In this document: one piece after another, positions 42,081 through 50,341 of the stretch
How the letters are laid out: each line of letters begins with the position of its first letter
Numbering within the stretch: position 1 is the first letter of the stretch
Origin: an uncultured Collinsella sp.
Lineage (GTDB): Bacteria > Actinomycetota > Coriobacteriia > Coriobacteriales > Coriobacteriaceae
Assembly (NCBI GenBank): GCA_900545555.1
Contig: UQZI01000005.1
Coordinates: 1-50,713 of the forward strand
Direction of reading: 5' to 3'
DNA length: 50,713 nucleotides
Program-made: the position numbers and the translations under genes
Notes under the pieces: generated by a model
Seen by the model: the letters and a program-made list of their open reading frames with translations, nothing else
Told to the model about the DNA's origin: nothing
Database searches by the model: none

Positions 42081-43376
42081 CTACTGGTTGTCAGCGGCCG
42101 AGAAATCGATATCGAAGGAGGAAACGGCCCAACCGATATGGTTGTCGGAGCGCACGAACTTAACGGTGTACTCCTGCTCGCCGCCCTTGGACAGTGACGC
42201 CTTGACCTTGGCGGTGGTCTCGGTCATGGACTGATCCATACCCTCAATCGAGACGGTGGCGCCCTGCGGGATCGAGGAGATGATCATCGCCTTGGCGTCC
42301 TCGGACAGACTCGAGGCCAGGCAGGACTCGGCCTTGGCGGTATCGCCGTCACCGGCAGCCTGGAACAGGTCGGTGATGACGGACTCCTGCGAGGGGTAGC
42401 CCATGCCGCGCGTATAAGCATAGCCAAGACCGCCGGCAGCGATCACGATGAGCAGAAGCAGTACCAGGAAGATCTTAAGACCCGTGTGGCGGTGGCGACG
42501 ACGAACCTTGGCCTGTTTACGGTCCTGCTGGACCATCTCGGACTCGGACAGCGTAAAGAAGCCGGTGTCCGAGGGATCGGGCATAAACTGACCGGTCGCG
42601 CCCGTGGGATCGAGCGGGTCGACAGCGGGAGCGTCCATCGCGGGAGCCGGAGCCGTGGACATGGCCGTCTGGGCCGAAAGCGCGGCGAGCGAGTCGTGCA
42701 CGCGGGCAAGCTCGTCGGCCTGCTCGGGCGTGAGCTGGTAGATGCCGTCGGCGGTGGCGGCGTTAAAGGCATCGAGCGCATCAGAGGGACGGCCGGCGGC
42801 GGAAAGCGCTTGGCCCATGCCGGCGTTGAGGGCGCGCGTATCGTCGCGCGGGCCGGCAAAGTCGATAGCCGTGCGATAGGTCTCAACGGCGTCCGCGGGG
42901 CGGCCGAGCTTGATGAAGCAGCGGCCCAGATCGCCGAGGGCGGCCGCAGGAGCCGGGTTGGCGCCGTCGATGGCAGCCTGACGGAAGGCAGTACCGGCGT
43001 TCGCATAGTCGCCCGACTGGAACAGCGCGTTGCCCAGACCCAAGTAGGCCTTAAAAGGCGTGGCGTAGGAAGCGTCCTGGGTAGCTGCAGAGAACGCCTG
43101 GGCAGCCGTGGTGTAGTCGCCCACCGCGGCGAGTGCCTTGCCGCGGTTGGTGAGCAGGGCGCCGCGCTTGCCATAGGCGCCGTCGTTGAGGGCGGCGGCG
43201 TAGGCCTCGGCGGCCTCGGCGTACATGCACAGATGCATCAGGGCGTTGCCGCGCAGGTGGTCGGCCTCACCCATGATCTCGTTGGGAGTCTTTGCCGCGC
43301 CAAGCATCTGGGCGGCAGCGGAAAAATCACCCGCGCGATAAGAGGCGCGGCCCTGTTGGATCAGCTGGCTATTCAA
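42081..43376 (-). CDS. TPR-repeat protein with one membrane helix and an extracytoplasmic domain
   Basis: Not assigned to a named gene. Residues 1-220 are Ala-rich tetratricopeptide-like repeats (for instance GDYANAGTAFRQAAIDGANP and GRPADAVETYRTAIDFAGP). A basic linker (KQAKVRRRHRHTGLK) comes before one membrane helix (301-322). The last 105 residues, outside the cell by the positive-inside rule, resemble small lipoprotein-like or DUF4878-type domains (QESVITDLFQAAGDGDTAKA). The start is TTG 43376 after AAAGGGGACTTCC. It lies 11 bases after the cyclophilin gene. It may scaffold complexes at the membrane. Confidence 0.85.
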   Translation of the reverse strand: MNSQLIQQGRASYRAGDFSAAAQMLGAAKTPNEIMGEADHLRGNALMHLCMYAEAAEAYAAALNDGAYGKRGALLTNRGKALAAVGDYTTAAQAFSAATQDASYATPFKAYLGLGNALFQSGDYANAGTAFRQAAIDGANPAPAAALGDLGRCFIKLGRPADAVETYRTAIDFAGPRDDTRALNAGMGQALSAAGRPSDALDAFNAATADGIYQLTPEQADELARVHDSLAALSAQTAMSTAPAPAMDAPAVDPLDPTGATGQFMPDPSDTGFFTLSESEMVQQDRKQAKVRRRHRHTGLKIFLVLLLLIVIAAGGLGYAYTRGMGYPSQESVITDLFQAAGDGDTAKAESCLASSLSEDAKAMIISSIPQGATVSIEGMDQSMTETTAKVKASLSKGGEQEYTVKFVRSDNHIGWAVSSFDIDFSAADNQ

Positions 43377-43387
43377 GGAAGTCCCCT

Positions 43388-43930
43388 TTACTCGTGAACG
43401 ATCTCGACATGAACGATCTCGTCGCCGGCACGCAGCTGCGAAATCACATCGAGACCCTCGACCGTGGTACCAAAGACGGTGTAACCGGAATCGAGGTTAT
43501 GCTGGGCACCCAGGCAGAAGTAGAACTGCGAACCCGCGGAATCGGGATCCATGGAACGCGCCATGGCAAGGGCGCCATCGACATGGCTGTTGCGCGGATT
43601 GGTGGCAAACTCGCCCTTGATGCAGTAGCCGGGGCCACCGGTACCGGGCATGCCGTCGGGGCCCTCAAGACCGGCAGCGACGTCGGCGCCGGACATGTCG
43701 CGGGTATTGGGGTCCCCGCCCTGGATAACAAAACCGGGCACATAGCGATGGAACTTAAGGCCATCATAGAAGCCCATCGTGGAAAGCTCGCAGAAGTTCG
43801 CGACATGAATGGGAGCGCCCTCGCCGTCAAACTTGACCTTGATGGTACCCTTCGACGTCTCGATTACGGCGCACTCGTCGCCGGCAAGCTGATACTCGGG
43901 CGTGTAGAGCTCTTTCTTAAAACCAAACAT
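43388..43930 (-). CDS. Cyclophilin-type peptidyl-prolyl cis-trans isomerase
   Basis: 180 aa, cytoplasmic (no signal peptide). Active-site sequence FHRYVPGFVIQGGDPNTRD contains the catalytic Arg region; GTGGPGYCIKGEF and DSAGSQFYFCLG are further cyclophilin blocks. About 30 residues precede the fold. ATG 43930 follows GGAAGGAACCAC; promoter at 43970-43999. It heads a two-gene unit with the TPR protein. Confidence 0.94.
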   Translation of the reverse strand: MFGFKKELYTPEYQLAGDECAVIETSKGTIKVKFDGEGAPIHVANFCELSTMGFYDGLKFHRYVPGFVIQGGDPNTRDMSGADVAAGLEGPDGMPGTGGPGYCIKGEFATNPRNSHVDGALAMARSMDPDSAGSQFYFCLGAQHNLDSGYTVFGTTVEGLDVISQLRAGDEIVHVEIVHE

Positions 43931-43969
43931 GTGGTTCCTTCCTCGTGCGTTTAAAGCATATTTGTACGA

Positions 43970-43999
43970 ATTGTAGCAATAAGCACGGGCTTACATCAA
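43970..43999 (-). promoter_or_regulatory. Promoter of the cyclophilin gene
   Basis: Minus strand: TTGATG (43994-43999), 18-base spacer ending TGC, TACAAT (43970-43975); an extended -10. Confidence 0.7.
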
Positions 44000-44037
44000 T
44001 TGCGCACGTAGGTTATGCCGACTATGGCGAACTAATT

Positions 44038-45180
44038 TTAGGAACGCTGCTGCGGCTTCCAGGAACCCACATTGGCATCGTACTGGTTCAGCGCGCTGTT
44101 GCCGCCCTGCGCGATGGGCGCCAGGATCTCGCTTTGGTGGGAACTCATCGACTCGCCATCGGGAATGGCCAGCGAGATATCCCAGCTCTGGCAGATCACG
44201 TCAACGCGCTCATACATCCACTCGGCAAGCTGCTTTAAGTGGGCGATGTCATCCGCATAGACCGTATCGTCCTGTACTTTCAGGTTGTTGAGCTCATCTT
44301 GCGTCTTTTTGATCTGGTCGCGCAGGGCGTAGGCACTCTGCGACAGCTCCTGACGGGTGGACAGCGGCGTTCGGAGATAACCGTTGTTAAAGGAATCGAT
44401 GACCTCGCCGATCTGGTCCTCGTCAGCGTAGGACACGATGGTCTGATACAGACCGTCGAGCCTGGTATAGAGCTGATCATCGGTGAGCACGGTTTCTTCC
44501 TGAACCACCTCGGCAGAATCGCCCTGCTTGGTATCGTCCTCAGTCGCCTCGCCCTTTTGGCGCGTGGGGAAGGTGGTTTGTGCAGCTTGGCCAAACTGGT
44601 CGTAGAAGCCAGGCATAACACCCATGGGATCGGTCGTCACGAACCAATAGGCACCACCGCACACGACGGCAAGGACCGCGATGATAATGAGCGGCTTGGG
44701 AATATGACGCTTATGCTTGTGATAGGCGTCCTCGTCGGGGTGCACCTTGCGCTTGGGTTTTTGAGCATCGTCATGCAGGGAAACGGGCGTGGGAATATCG
44801 ACCTTGGGGATACCGAAATCCTTATCGAAAGCTGGCAGCACGCAGGTCTCATTGGGGTCGGCGGCGTCCGAAAGCACCGCAGCGGCAGAGGCCGGCGCAT
44901 GCGGCACCTCGGTATCGATCTGCTCTTGCGTTAGGCGCGGAAAGCCCGCCGTGCGGCCCGCTGCCAGGTCGGATGCGGCCGCGTCCTCGGAGAGGATACC
45001 CGGAGCGGGGCGTCCGCATTTGGGGCACGTACGATCATGCGGAGAAAGACGGGCACCACAGCCCTCACAGAACACGAACTCGGTGTGCTCGGGACCATCG
45101 CCCGGACCCACATAGGCGTTGCAGTAGGGGCAGAACGAGGCGCCGTCCTCGATAGTCTTAAGGCAATGCGGGCAGATCAC
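44038..45180 (-). CDS. Zinc-ribbon membrane protein with a large extracytoplasmic domain
   Basis: Not a named gene. Two N-terminal zinc ribbons are visible: CPHC...CPYC (residues 3-20) and CEGCGARL...CPKC (38-55). An acidic/Pro-rich linker and a basic stretch (KPKRKVHPDEDAYHKHKRH) follow. One membrane helix comes next (about 163-182), then about 195 outer residues rich in helix-forming sequence (ELSQSAYALRDQIKKTQDEL). GTG 45180 has AAGAGGATGCC upstream and the ribbon begins two codons later; TTG 45210 is the longer alternative (390 aa). 380 aa. A -10-like TATGCT lies at 45221-45226 on the minus strand. Confidence 0.85.
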   Translation of the reverse strand: MICPHCLKTIEDGASFCPYCNAYVGPGDGPEHTEFVFCEGCGARLSPHDRTCPKCGRPAPGILSEDAAASDLAAGRTAGFPRLTQEQIDTEVPHAPASAAAVLSDAADPNETCVLPAFDKDFGIPKVDIPTPVSLHDDAQKPKRKVHPDEDAYHKHKRHIPKPLIIIAVLAVVCGGAYWFVTTDPMGVMPGFYDQFGQAAQTTFPTRQKGEATEDDTKQGDSAEVVQEETVLTDDQLYTRLDGLYQTIVSYADEDQIGEVIDSFNNGYLRTPLSTRQELSQSAYALRDQIKKTQDELNNLKVQDDTVYADDIAHLKQLAEWMYERVDVICQSWDISLAIPDGESMSSHQSEILAPIAQGGNSALNQYDANVGSWKPQQRS

Positions 45181-45283
45181 GGCATCCTCTTTTCGAAGCA
45201 ATTCAAACAATCGAGGTTAGAGCATAACATCGCCACGGCCCCACAGGAGCAAGGCACCAATTCAACATCGCCAGGGCGCGTAG

Positions 45284-48007
45284 TTACTTCTTCTTTTTGC
45301 TTGGCATCGAGACTTTGATGCCTTGGGCGGACTTGGTCACGCGAGAGCGCTTGGCTCCGGTACTCTTCTTTTTCTTGGGCTGGGCCTGGGCCACGCCCTC
45401 GAGTGCGCGGGCCTCGGCCTCACGAACGGTGCGAGCTTCGCGGCGCTGCGCCATGTCGGCGGCGACGCGCTTGGCAAAACGCTCCGCCGTCGAACCCGTC
45501 GAGCTCACCTTGCCGCCACCGCGACCCAGGCGGACGCGCACACCGCGGCCAAAACCAGTTGCGGCATGACGACGACGCGGCTTGAGCGAATCCATCATCG
45601 TGGCGAGCTTAAAGAACACCGAACAGGTAAAGACCACGATGACGGCCAAGATAACCATCTGGCCCATCGACAGGTTGGCAATAGACAGCAGCTCCGGGAA
45701 TCCGATAACGCCCACCAGAATGCCGGCGACTACAAACACAAAGAGCACCACACGTAAGGGCGTGAGAGGCTGCGAGATGCGCCAGATCAGGCTGACGCTC
45801 GCCGCGCACGACGTAAGCAGGCACATCGTAGACAGCGTGAGCTGGCTAAAGCCAAACACCCGCGCCACAAAGATATCGAGCGCCGCAGCCAAAATGACCG
45901 CAATCGACGCCGGCAGTGCCCGCTTGAGCACGTTCGTCAGGAACGACCCCTTCACGCGAGCATTGTTGGGCTCCAGGCCCAACACAAAGCCCGGCGCGCC
46001 AATACAGAAGAAGTTGATGAGCGTCATCTGGATGGGCTCGAAGGGGTACGGCGGCAGCGCGATGCACAGCGCCGCCAGGCCCATCGAGAACAGCGTCTTG
46101 GTCAGGAACAGCGAGGCCGAACGCTGCAGGTTGTTGATGGAGCGACGGCCCTCGGCCACCACGGCGGGCATCGAGGCAAAGTCGTTGTCGACGAGCACGA
46201 TCTCGGCCACGTTGCGCGCGGCATCGGAGCCGGCCGCCATGGCGACGGAGCAGTCGGCCTCCTTGAGCGCCAGCACGTCGTTGACGCCGTCGCCCGTCAT
46301 GGCCACGGTGTGCTCACGGCGCTTGAGCGCCTGCACGAGCTCGCGCTTCTGCTGCGGGGTCACACGACCAAAGACATGGTAGCGGTCCACTGCGGCATCG
46401 AGCTTTGCCGGCGTATCGAGCGTCGTGGCGTCCACATAAGCGTCCGCTCCCGGCACGCCCACCACGCGCGCGATCGACGACACCGTACGCGGGTCGTCGC
46501 CACTGATCACGTTGAGGGTCACGCCCTGCTCGTTAAAGTAGCCGATGGTCTCGGCCGCCGAGGTACGAATCTCGTCGCGGATGGTCACAAAGCCCACGGG
46601 CTCGGCCTCGCCCACCATATCGCCATCGGGCGTAAAGCCGTCCACGCGCGCCACCACGAGCACGCGGCAGGTATCGGCAAGCTCGGCGACACGATTCTCG
46701 ACCTGCGAAAACACACGCTCCGAAAGCACAAACTGCGCGGCGCCCATCACATAGGAGCCCTGCGCAAAAGAAGCACCACTCCATTTTTTAGACGACGAGA
46801 ACGGAATGACCGACAGCGGCTCAGACACCTCGACCGGGCGATCGGCGTAATAGTTGAGCAGCGCCTGGCAGGTCTCGTTGGCATCGGCCGAAGTCGCACG
46901 CGCGACGTTAGCCAGCGCAAAATCGAGCACTGTGGTATCGACGGGAACAGCCGCCTCCTCCGAGTCCACGCCAAAGCCAACACCCTCAACAGGCAGCGGG
47001 TAGGTGCCCTCGACCTCCATGCGGCCCGACGTGATGGTGCCCGTCTTGTCCAGGCACAGCACGTCGACGCGAGCGAGCGTCTCGATGCAGTAGAGCTGCT
47101 GCGCCAGCACCTTGCGGCGGGCCAGACGCACCGTGGCGATGGCGAGCACCGACGAGGTCAGCAGCACCAGGCCTTGCGGGATCATGCCCAGCAGGGCGCC
47201 CACCGTGGACAGCAGCGCCGACGAAGGCGCATGACCAGCCAACAGCTCGGAGAAGCACCAGGAAAGCGCGCTATCGCCCGGGGTTCCCGCGGCATCCCAC
47301 AGCTCGCTCACACTCGAGGCAAACAACGCCAAACCGAGCGGGATCATGATAATGCTCGCAAAGCGCACGATGGCATTAAGCGCGTTCATGATCTCGGAAT
47401 TGACCTTTTTGACGTACTTGGCCTCGTTATTAATTTTGGCTACGTAGTTGTCGGCGCCGACATGGATCACGCGGGCGCGCAGCAGGCCCGAGTCGATAAA
47501 GCTGCCGCTCATGAGCTCGGAACCGGGCTGTTTCTTAATAAGGTCGCTCTCGCCCGTCAGCAGGCTCTCGTTCACGAGCGCCTCGCCCGAAACCACCACG
47601 GCGTCAGCGGGAATCTGATCGCCGCGCCCCAGGCGGATGATGTCATCGAGCACGATCTGGTCCAAGTCGAGCTCCACCTCGGCACCGTCGCGCACCGCGA
47701 TGGCCTTCTTGGAGGTCAGCAGCGTAAGCTTATCGACCATCTTCTTGGAACGCATGGACTGAATGACGCCAATAGCGGTATTGAGGAACACCACGAGCAG
47801 GAACGTAAGATTCTTAAACGAACCGGTCAAAATGACCAGGAACGCCAAGATCACGTTGATCAAATTGAACAGCGTGCAGAGGTTCTCGATGATGAGCTCT
47901 TTGACCGACTTGGTCTTGAGCTCCATGTTGCGGTTGATCTTACCGGCGGCGATGCGCTCCTCGACCTCGGCGGTCGAGAGTCCGCGCTCGATATCCGTTG
48001 CTGCCAT
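45284..48007 (-). CDS. CtpE-like cation-translocating P-type ATPase
   Basis: Polytopic ion pump. The actuator motif LLTGESD, phosphorylation motif CLDKTGTITSG (Asp about residue 320 from this start), MTGDGVNDVLALKEADCSVA and the IGAPGFVLG region near TM6 are present. The N-terminal half closely recalls mycobacterial CtpE, a Ca2+ exporter, so calcium is a reasonable guess for the substrate. TM4 reads GMIPQGLVLLTS where P2-type pumps have PEGL. The last 100 or so residues are Lys/Arg/Ala-rich (EAQPKKKKSTG-like tail). 907 aa from ATG 48007; GTG 48022 and ATG 48019 are alternatives. It lies directly after the tRNA-Arg terminator, and I see no clear promoter. Confidence 0.9.
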   Translation of the reverse strand: MAATDIERGLSTAEVEERIAAGKINRNMELKTKSVKELIIENLCTLFNLINVILAFLVILTGSFKNLTFLLVVFLNTAIGVIQSMRSKKMVDKLTLLTSKKAIAVRDGAEVELDLDQIVLDDIIRLGRGDQIPADAVVVSGEALVNESLLTGESDLIKKQPGSELMSGSFIDSGLLRARVIHVGADNYVAKINNEAKYVKKVNSEIMNALNAIVRFASIIMIPLGLALFASSVSELWDAAGTPGDSALSWCFSELLAGHAPSSALLSTVGALLGMIPQGLVLLTSSVLAIATVRLARRKVLAQQLYCIETLARVDVLCLDKTGTITSGRMEVEGTYPLPVEGVGFGVDSEEAAVPVDTTVLDFALANVARATSADANETCQALLNYYADRPVEVSEPLSVIPFSSSKKWSGASFAQGSYVMGAAQFVLSERVFSQVENRVAELADTCRVLVVARVDGFTPDGDMVGEAEPVGFVTIRDEIRTSAAETIGYFNEQGVTLNVISGDDPRTVSSIARVVGVPGADAYVDATTLDTPAKLDAAVDRYHVFGRVTPQQKRELVQALKRREHTVAMTGDGVNDVLALKEADCSVAMAAGSDAARNVAEIVLVDNDFASMPAVVAEGRRSINNLQRSASLFLTKTLFSMGLAALCIALPPYPFEPIQMTLINFFCIGAPGFVLGLEPNNARVKGSFLTNVLKRALPASIAVILAAALDIFVARVFGFSQLTLSTMCLLTSCAASVSLIWRISQPLTPLRVVLFVFVVAGILVGVIGFPELLSIANLSMGQMVILAVIVVFTCSVFFKLATMMDSLKPRRRHAATGFGRGVRVRLGRGGGKVSSTGSTAERFAKRVAADMAQRREARTVREAEARALEGVAQAQPKKKKSTGAKRSRVTKSAQGIKVSMPSKKKK

Positions 48008-48038
48008 ACCACGTCCCATCACGTCGCGTCGGTATAAG

Positions 48039-48071
48039 AAAAACCGCCCGGACCATGCGAGGTTCGGACGG
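48039..48071 (-). terminator. Terminator of tRNA-Arg
   Basis: CCGCCCGGACC (48044-48054) pairs with GGTTCGGACGG (48061-48071) with one wobble and one mismatch around a 6-base loop, and five T's follow on the minus strand. It lies 13 bases past the tRNA and 32 before the ATPase start. Confidence 0.75.
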
Positions 48072-48083
48072 TCTTACGTTCGA

Positions 48084-48160
48084 TGGTGCCCCATGTTGGA
48101 TTCGAACCAACGGCCTTCTGCTCCGGAGGCAGACGCTCTAATCCCCTGAGCTAATAGGGC
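48084..48160 (-). tRNA. tRNA-Arg (anticodon CCG)
   Basis: On the minus strand a full cloverleaf: acceptor GCCCTAT/ATGGGGC (all seven paired with one G-U), D-arm GCTC...GAGC, anticodon stem TCTGC/GCAGA around loop CTCCGGA (anticodon CCG), T-arm TTGG-TTCGAAT-CCAA, and an encoded CCA. 77 nt. It reads CGG arginine codons. Confidence 0.95.
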
Positions 48161-48171
48161 CAACGTTTGGC

Positions 48172-48201
48172 ATTATACCCAAGTGCACCACGGGCTATCA
48201 A
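48172..48201 (-). promoter_or_regulatory. Promoter of tRNA-Arg
   Basis: Minus strand: TTGATA (48196-48201), 18-base spacer, TATAAT (48172-48177), 11 bases before the mature tRNA. The strongest promoter match in the window. Confidence 0.85.
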
Positions 48202-48253
48202 AATAAAAGAAAAAGCTTTGCAATTCCGAGGAAGACGCGGCGCAACGGCCCAC

Positions 48254-48281
48254 TTTAGAAGGCAAAAGCGAGTCAGATAGT
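48254..48281 (+). promoter_or_regulatory. Possible promoter of aroF-tyrA-aroB
   Basis: TTTAGA (48254-48259), 16-base spacer, GATAGT (48276-48281); TATAAA at 48281-48286 is an alternative -10. Moderate matches only. Confidence 0.45.
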
Positions 48282-48291
48282 ATAAACTCTC

Positions 48292-48354
48292 ATGCACCAT
48301 ATATACACGGCTCGCGATGCGGGCCGTTTTTGCAAGGGTTATCCATCGAGGTGA
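48292..48354 (+). promoter_or_regulatory. aroF leader: short ORF containing a terminator-like hairpin
   Basis: An ATG at 48292, just after the probable transcription start, opens 20 codons (MHHIYTARDAGRFCKGYPSR) ending TGA at 48352-48354, 10 bases before aroF. Inside it, ACGGCTCGC (48307-48315) pairs with GCGGGCCGT (48319-48327) across a 3-base loop, followed by TTTT (48328-48331). The layout suits an attenuator, but aromatic codons are few (Tyr, Phe, Tyr). Confidence 0.45.
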
Positions 48355-48364
48355 GAGGCACACC

Positions 48365-49387
48365 ATGATTGCTATTTTAAAGCAGAGCGCCAGCGACGAG
48401 GCCGTCAGCCATATCGTCAGCTGGATTGAGAAAAAAGGTCTGAAGACCGACGTCTCGCGCGGCGAGAATGAGACGATCATCGGCCTGGTGGGCGACACGA
48501 CCAAGATCGACCCGTTCCTGCTCGAGTCCATGGACGTCGTCGAGCGCGTGCAGCGCGTCTCCGAGCCGTTCAAGCGCGCCAACCGCAAGTTCCACCCCGA
48601 GGACTCCGTCATCGACTGCGGCCACGGCGTACATGTAGGCGGCGACCAGTTCCAGGTCATCGCCGGCCCGTGCTCCGTCGAGGGCGAGAACCTCATCCGC
48701 ATCGCCCGCCGCGTGAAGGCAGCAGGCGCTACGATGCTGCGCGGCGGCGCCTACAAGCCCCGCACGTCCCCGTACGCCTACCAGGGCATGGGCCCCGCCG
48801 GCCTGGACCTGCTGTGCGAGGCGTCTGCCGAGCTCGACATGCCGATCGTCACCGAGATCATGGACCCGCGCGACGTGCAGGTCTTCCTGGACAAGAAGAT
48901 CGACGTCATGCAGATCGGCGCCCGCAACGCCCAGAACTTCCCTCTGCTCAAAGAGGTCGGCAAGACCAAGACCCCGATCCTGCTCAAGCGCGGCATGTCC
49001 GGCACGATCGATGAGCTGCTCATGGCCGCCGAGTACATAATGAGCGAGGGCAACGACAACGTCATCCTGTGCGAGCGCGGCATCCGCACCTTTGAGACCC
49101 GCACCCGCAACACCTTCGACCTCAACGCCGTGCCGGTGCTGCACCACCTGTCGCACCTGCCCGTCGTCGCCGACCCCAGCCACGCCACCGGCTACACCCG
49201 CTACGTTGAGCCCATGGCGCTCGCCGCGACCGCCTGCGGTGCCAACGGCCTGGAGATCGAGGTCCACGACGAGCCCAGCCGCGCATGGTCCGACGGCGCT
49301 CAGGCCCTCACCCCCGATCAGTTCGACGACACCATGCGCCGCATCCGCGCCATCCGCGATGTCGTCTGCCAAGAGACCATGGAGTAG
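48365..49387 (+). CDS. aroF: 3-deoxy-7-phosphoheptulonate (DAHP) synthase, type I-beta
   Basis: First enzyme of the shikimate pathway, joining PEP and erythrose 4-phosphate. The N-terminal 70 residues form the ferredoxin-like domain of the subclass (MIAILKQSASDEAVSHIVSW), which in relatives can mediate feedback control by aromatic compounds. The barrel shows VIAGPCSVEGEN, LRGGAYKPRTSPYAYQG, QIGARNAQNF, PILLKRGMSGTIDE and PVVADPSHATG. 340 aa. The start is ATG 48365; the open frame goes back to 48317 without an RBS. GAGG and GAGAGG lie upstream. First gene of aroF-tyrA-aroB. Confidence 0.95.
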   Translation: MIAILKQSASDEAVSHIVSWIEKKGLKTDVSRGENETIIGLVGDTTKIDPFLLESMDVVERVQRVSEPFKRANRKFHPEDSVIDCGHGVHVGGDQFQVIAGPCSVEGENLIRIARRVKAAGATMLRGGAYKPRTSPYAYQGMGPAGLDLLCEASAELDMPIVTEIMDPRDVQVFLDKKIDVMQIGARNAQNFPLLKEVGKTKTPILLKRGMSGTIDELLMAAEYIMSEGNDNVILCERGIRTFETRTRNTFDLNAVPVLHHLSHLPVVADPSHATGYTRYVEPMALAATACGANGLEIEVHDEPSRAWSDGAQALTPDQFDDTMRRIRAIRDVVCQETME

Positions 49388-49390
49388 GCC

Positions 49391-50305
49391 ATGGGTACGG
49401 TGAGAAACGCGCGCGTTAACCAGGGCGGTCCCAAATGCGCCGGTATAGTGGGCCTAGGTCTGATCGGCGGCAGCTTTGCCCGCGGCTATGCGCAGGCGGG
49501 CGTCCGCGTGCTGGCCTGGGATCCCGATGACGATGTCATGACTGCCGCCAGCATGGGCACCGTTGCCGGAGAACTCAACGACGAGACACTCGGCGAATGC
49601 GACATCATCGTGCTGGCTTGCTACCCCGAAGCCTGCATCGAGTGGCTCGAGGCGCATGCCCAGGCACTCGCCGACGCCACCGACACCGATGCCATCATGG
49701 GCCCCGTGGTGATCGACACGGTGGGCGTCAAGGGCATTGTGTGCGAGCGCGCCTTTGAGCTTGCCCGCGAGCACGGCTTTTACTTTGTGGGCGCGCACCC
49801 CATGGCGGGCACCCAGTTCTCGGGCTACGCGCACTCCCGCGCCGACTTGTTCCAGGGCGCGCCGCTCGTGCTCGTGCCGCCCGCGGTGAACGATGCGCTC
49901 AAGCTGGAACTTTTGGGCCAGGTGCGCGAGATGGTACGCCCCTTGGGCTTTGGCAAGTTCAGCGTGACCAGCGCCGCCGAGCACGACCGCGTGATCGCCT
50001 TCACGAGCCAGCTTGCGCACGTGGTATCCAACGCCTACGTCAAAAGCCCCACCGCCCAGGTCCACCACGGCTTTTCGGCCGGTAGCTACCGCGACCTCAC
50101 TCGCGTGGCGCATCTCAACCCGCAAATGTGGTCCGAGCTCATGATCGACGACGCCGACGCGCTCGCCTTCGAAATCGACCATCTGATCGAGTCGCTTGGC
50201 GCCTACAGCCATGCGCTCAAGGACCGCGACCAGCGCTATCTGGAGAATCTCCTTGCCGAGGGCGACCGCATTAAGCGCGCACTCGACGACGAGGCCGCCC
50301 ACTAG
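49391..50305 (+). CDS. tyrA: Prephenate dehydrogenase
   Basis: Oxidative decarboxylation of prephenate to 4-hydroxyphenylpyruvate for tyrosine. The NAD motif is GIVGLGLIGGSFARG; DTVGVKG and VGAHPMAGTQFSGYAHSRAD (catalytic His region) are the family blocks, with LPH/QLAHVVSNA equivalent SQLAHVVSNAYV later. 304 aa, without the C-terminal ACT domain of some members. ATG 49391 lies 3 bases after aroF, with GGAG 6 bases upstream. An arogenate preference cannot be excluded. Confidence 0.93.
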   Translation: MGTVRNARVNQGGPKCAGIVGLGLIGGSFARGYAQAGVRVLAWDPDDDVMTAASMGTVAGELNDETLGECDIIVLACYPEACIEWLEAHAQALADATDTDAIMGPVVIDTVGVKGIVCERAFELAREHGFYFVGAHPMAGTQFSGYAHSRADLFQGAPLVLVPPAVNDALKLELLGQVREMVRPLGFGKFSVTSAAEHDRVIAFTSQLAHVVSNAYVKSPTAQVHHGFSAGSYRDLTRVAHLNPQMWSELMIDDADALAFEIDHLIESLGAYSHALKDRDQRYLENLLAEGDRIKRALDDEAAH

Positions 50306-50341
50306 ACCACTCATCACGCCAGGTCGAAAGGACCGAAGCTT

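Noticed and set aside
46310..48037. A 575-codon plus-strand frame opposite the P-type ATPase; similar long frames opposite proS, dxr, tsf-rpsB, obgE and the radical SAM gene
   Set aside because: Arg/His-rich or Leu/Gly-rich antisense translations without domains or RBS; the minus-strand genes explain these regions.
48307..48331. The hairpin read as a terminator of an unseen small RNA gene upstream
   Set aside because: No plausible gene precedes it; it lies within the aroF leader, so I treat it as a possible attenuator.
48377..49372. Minus-strand 331-codon frame opposite aroF, and another opposite tyrA
   Set aside because: aroF and tyrA are complete and well matched; these are shadows on the other strand.
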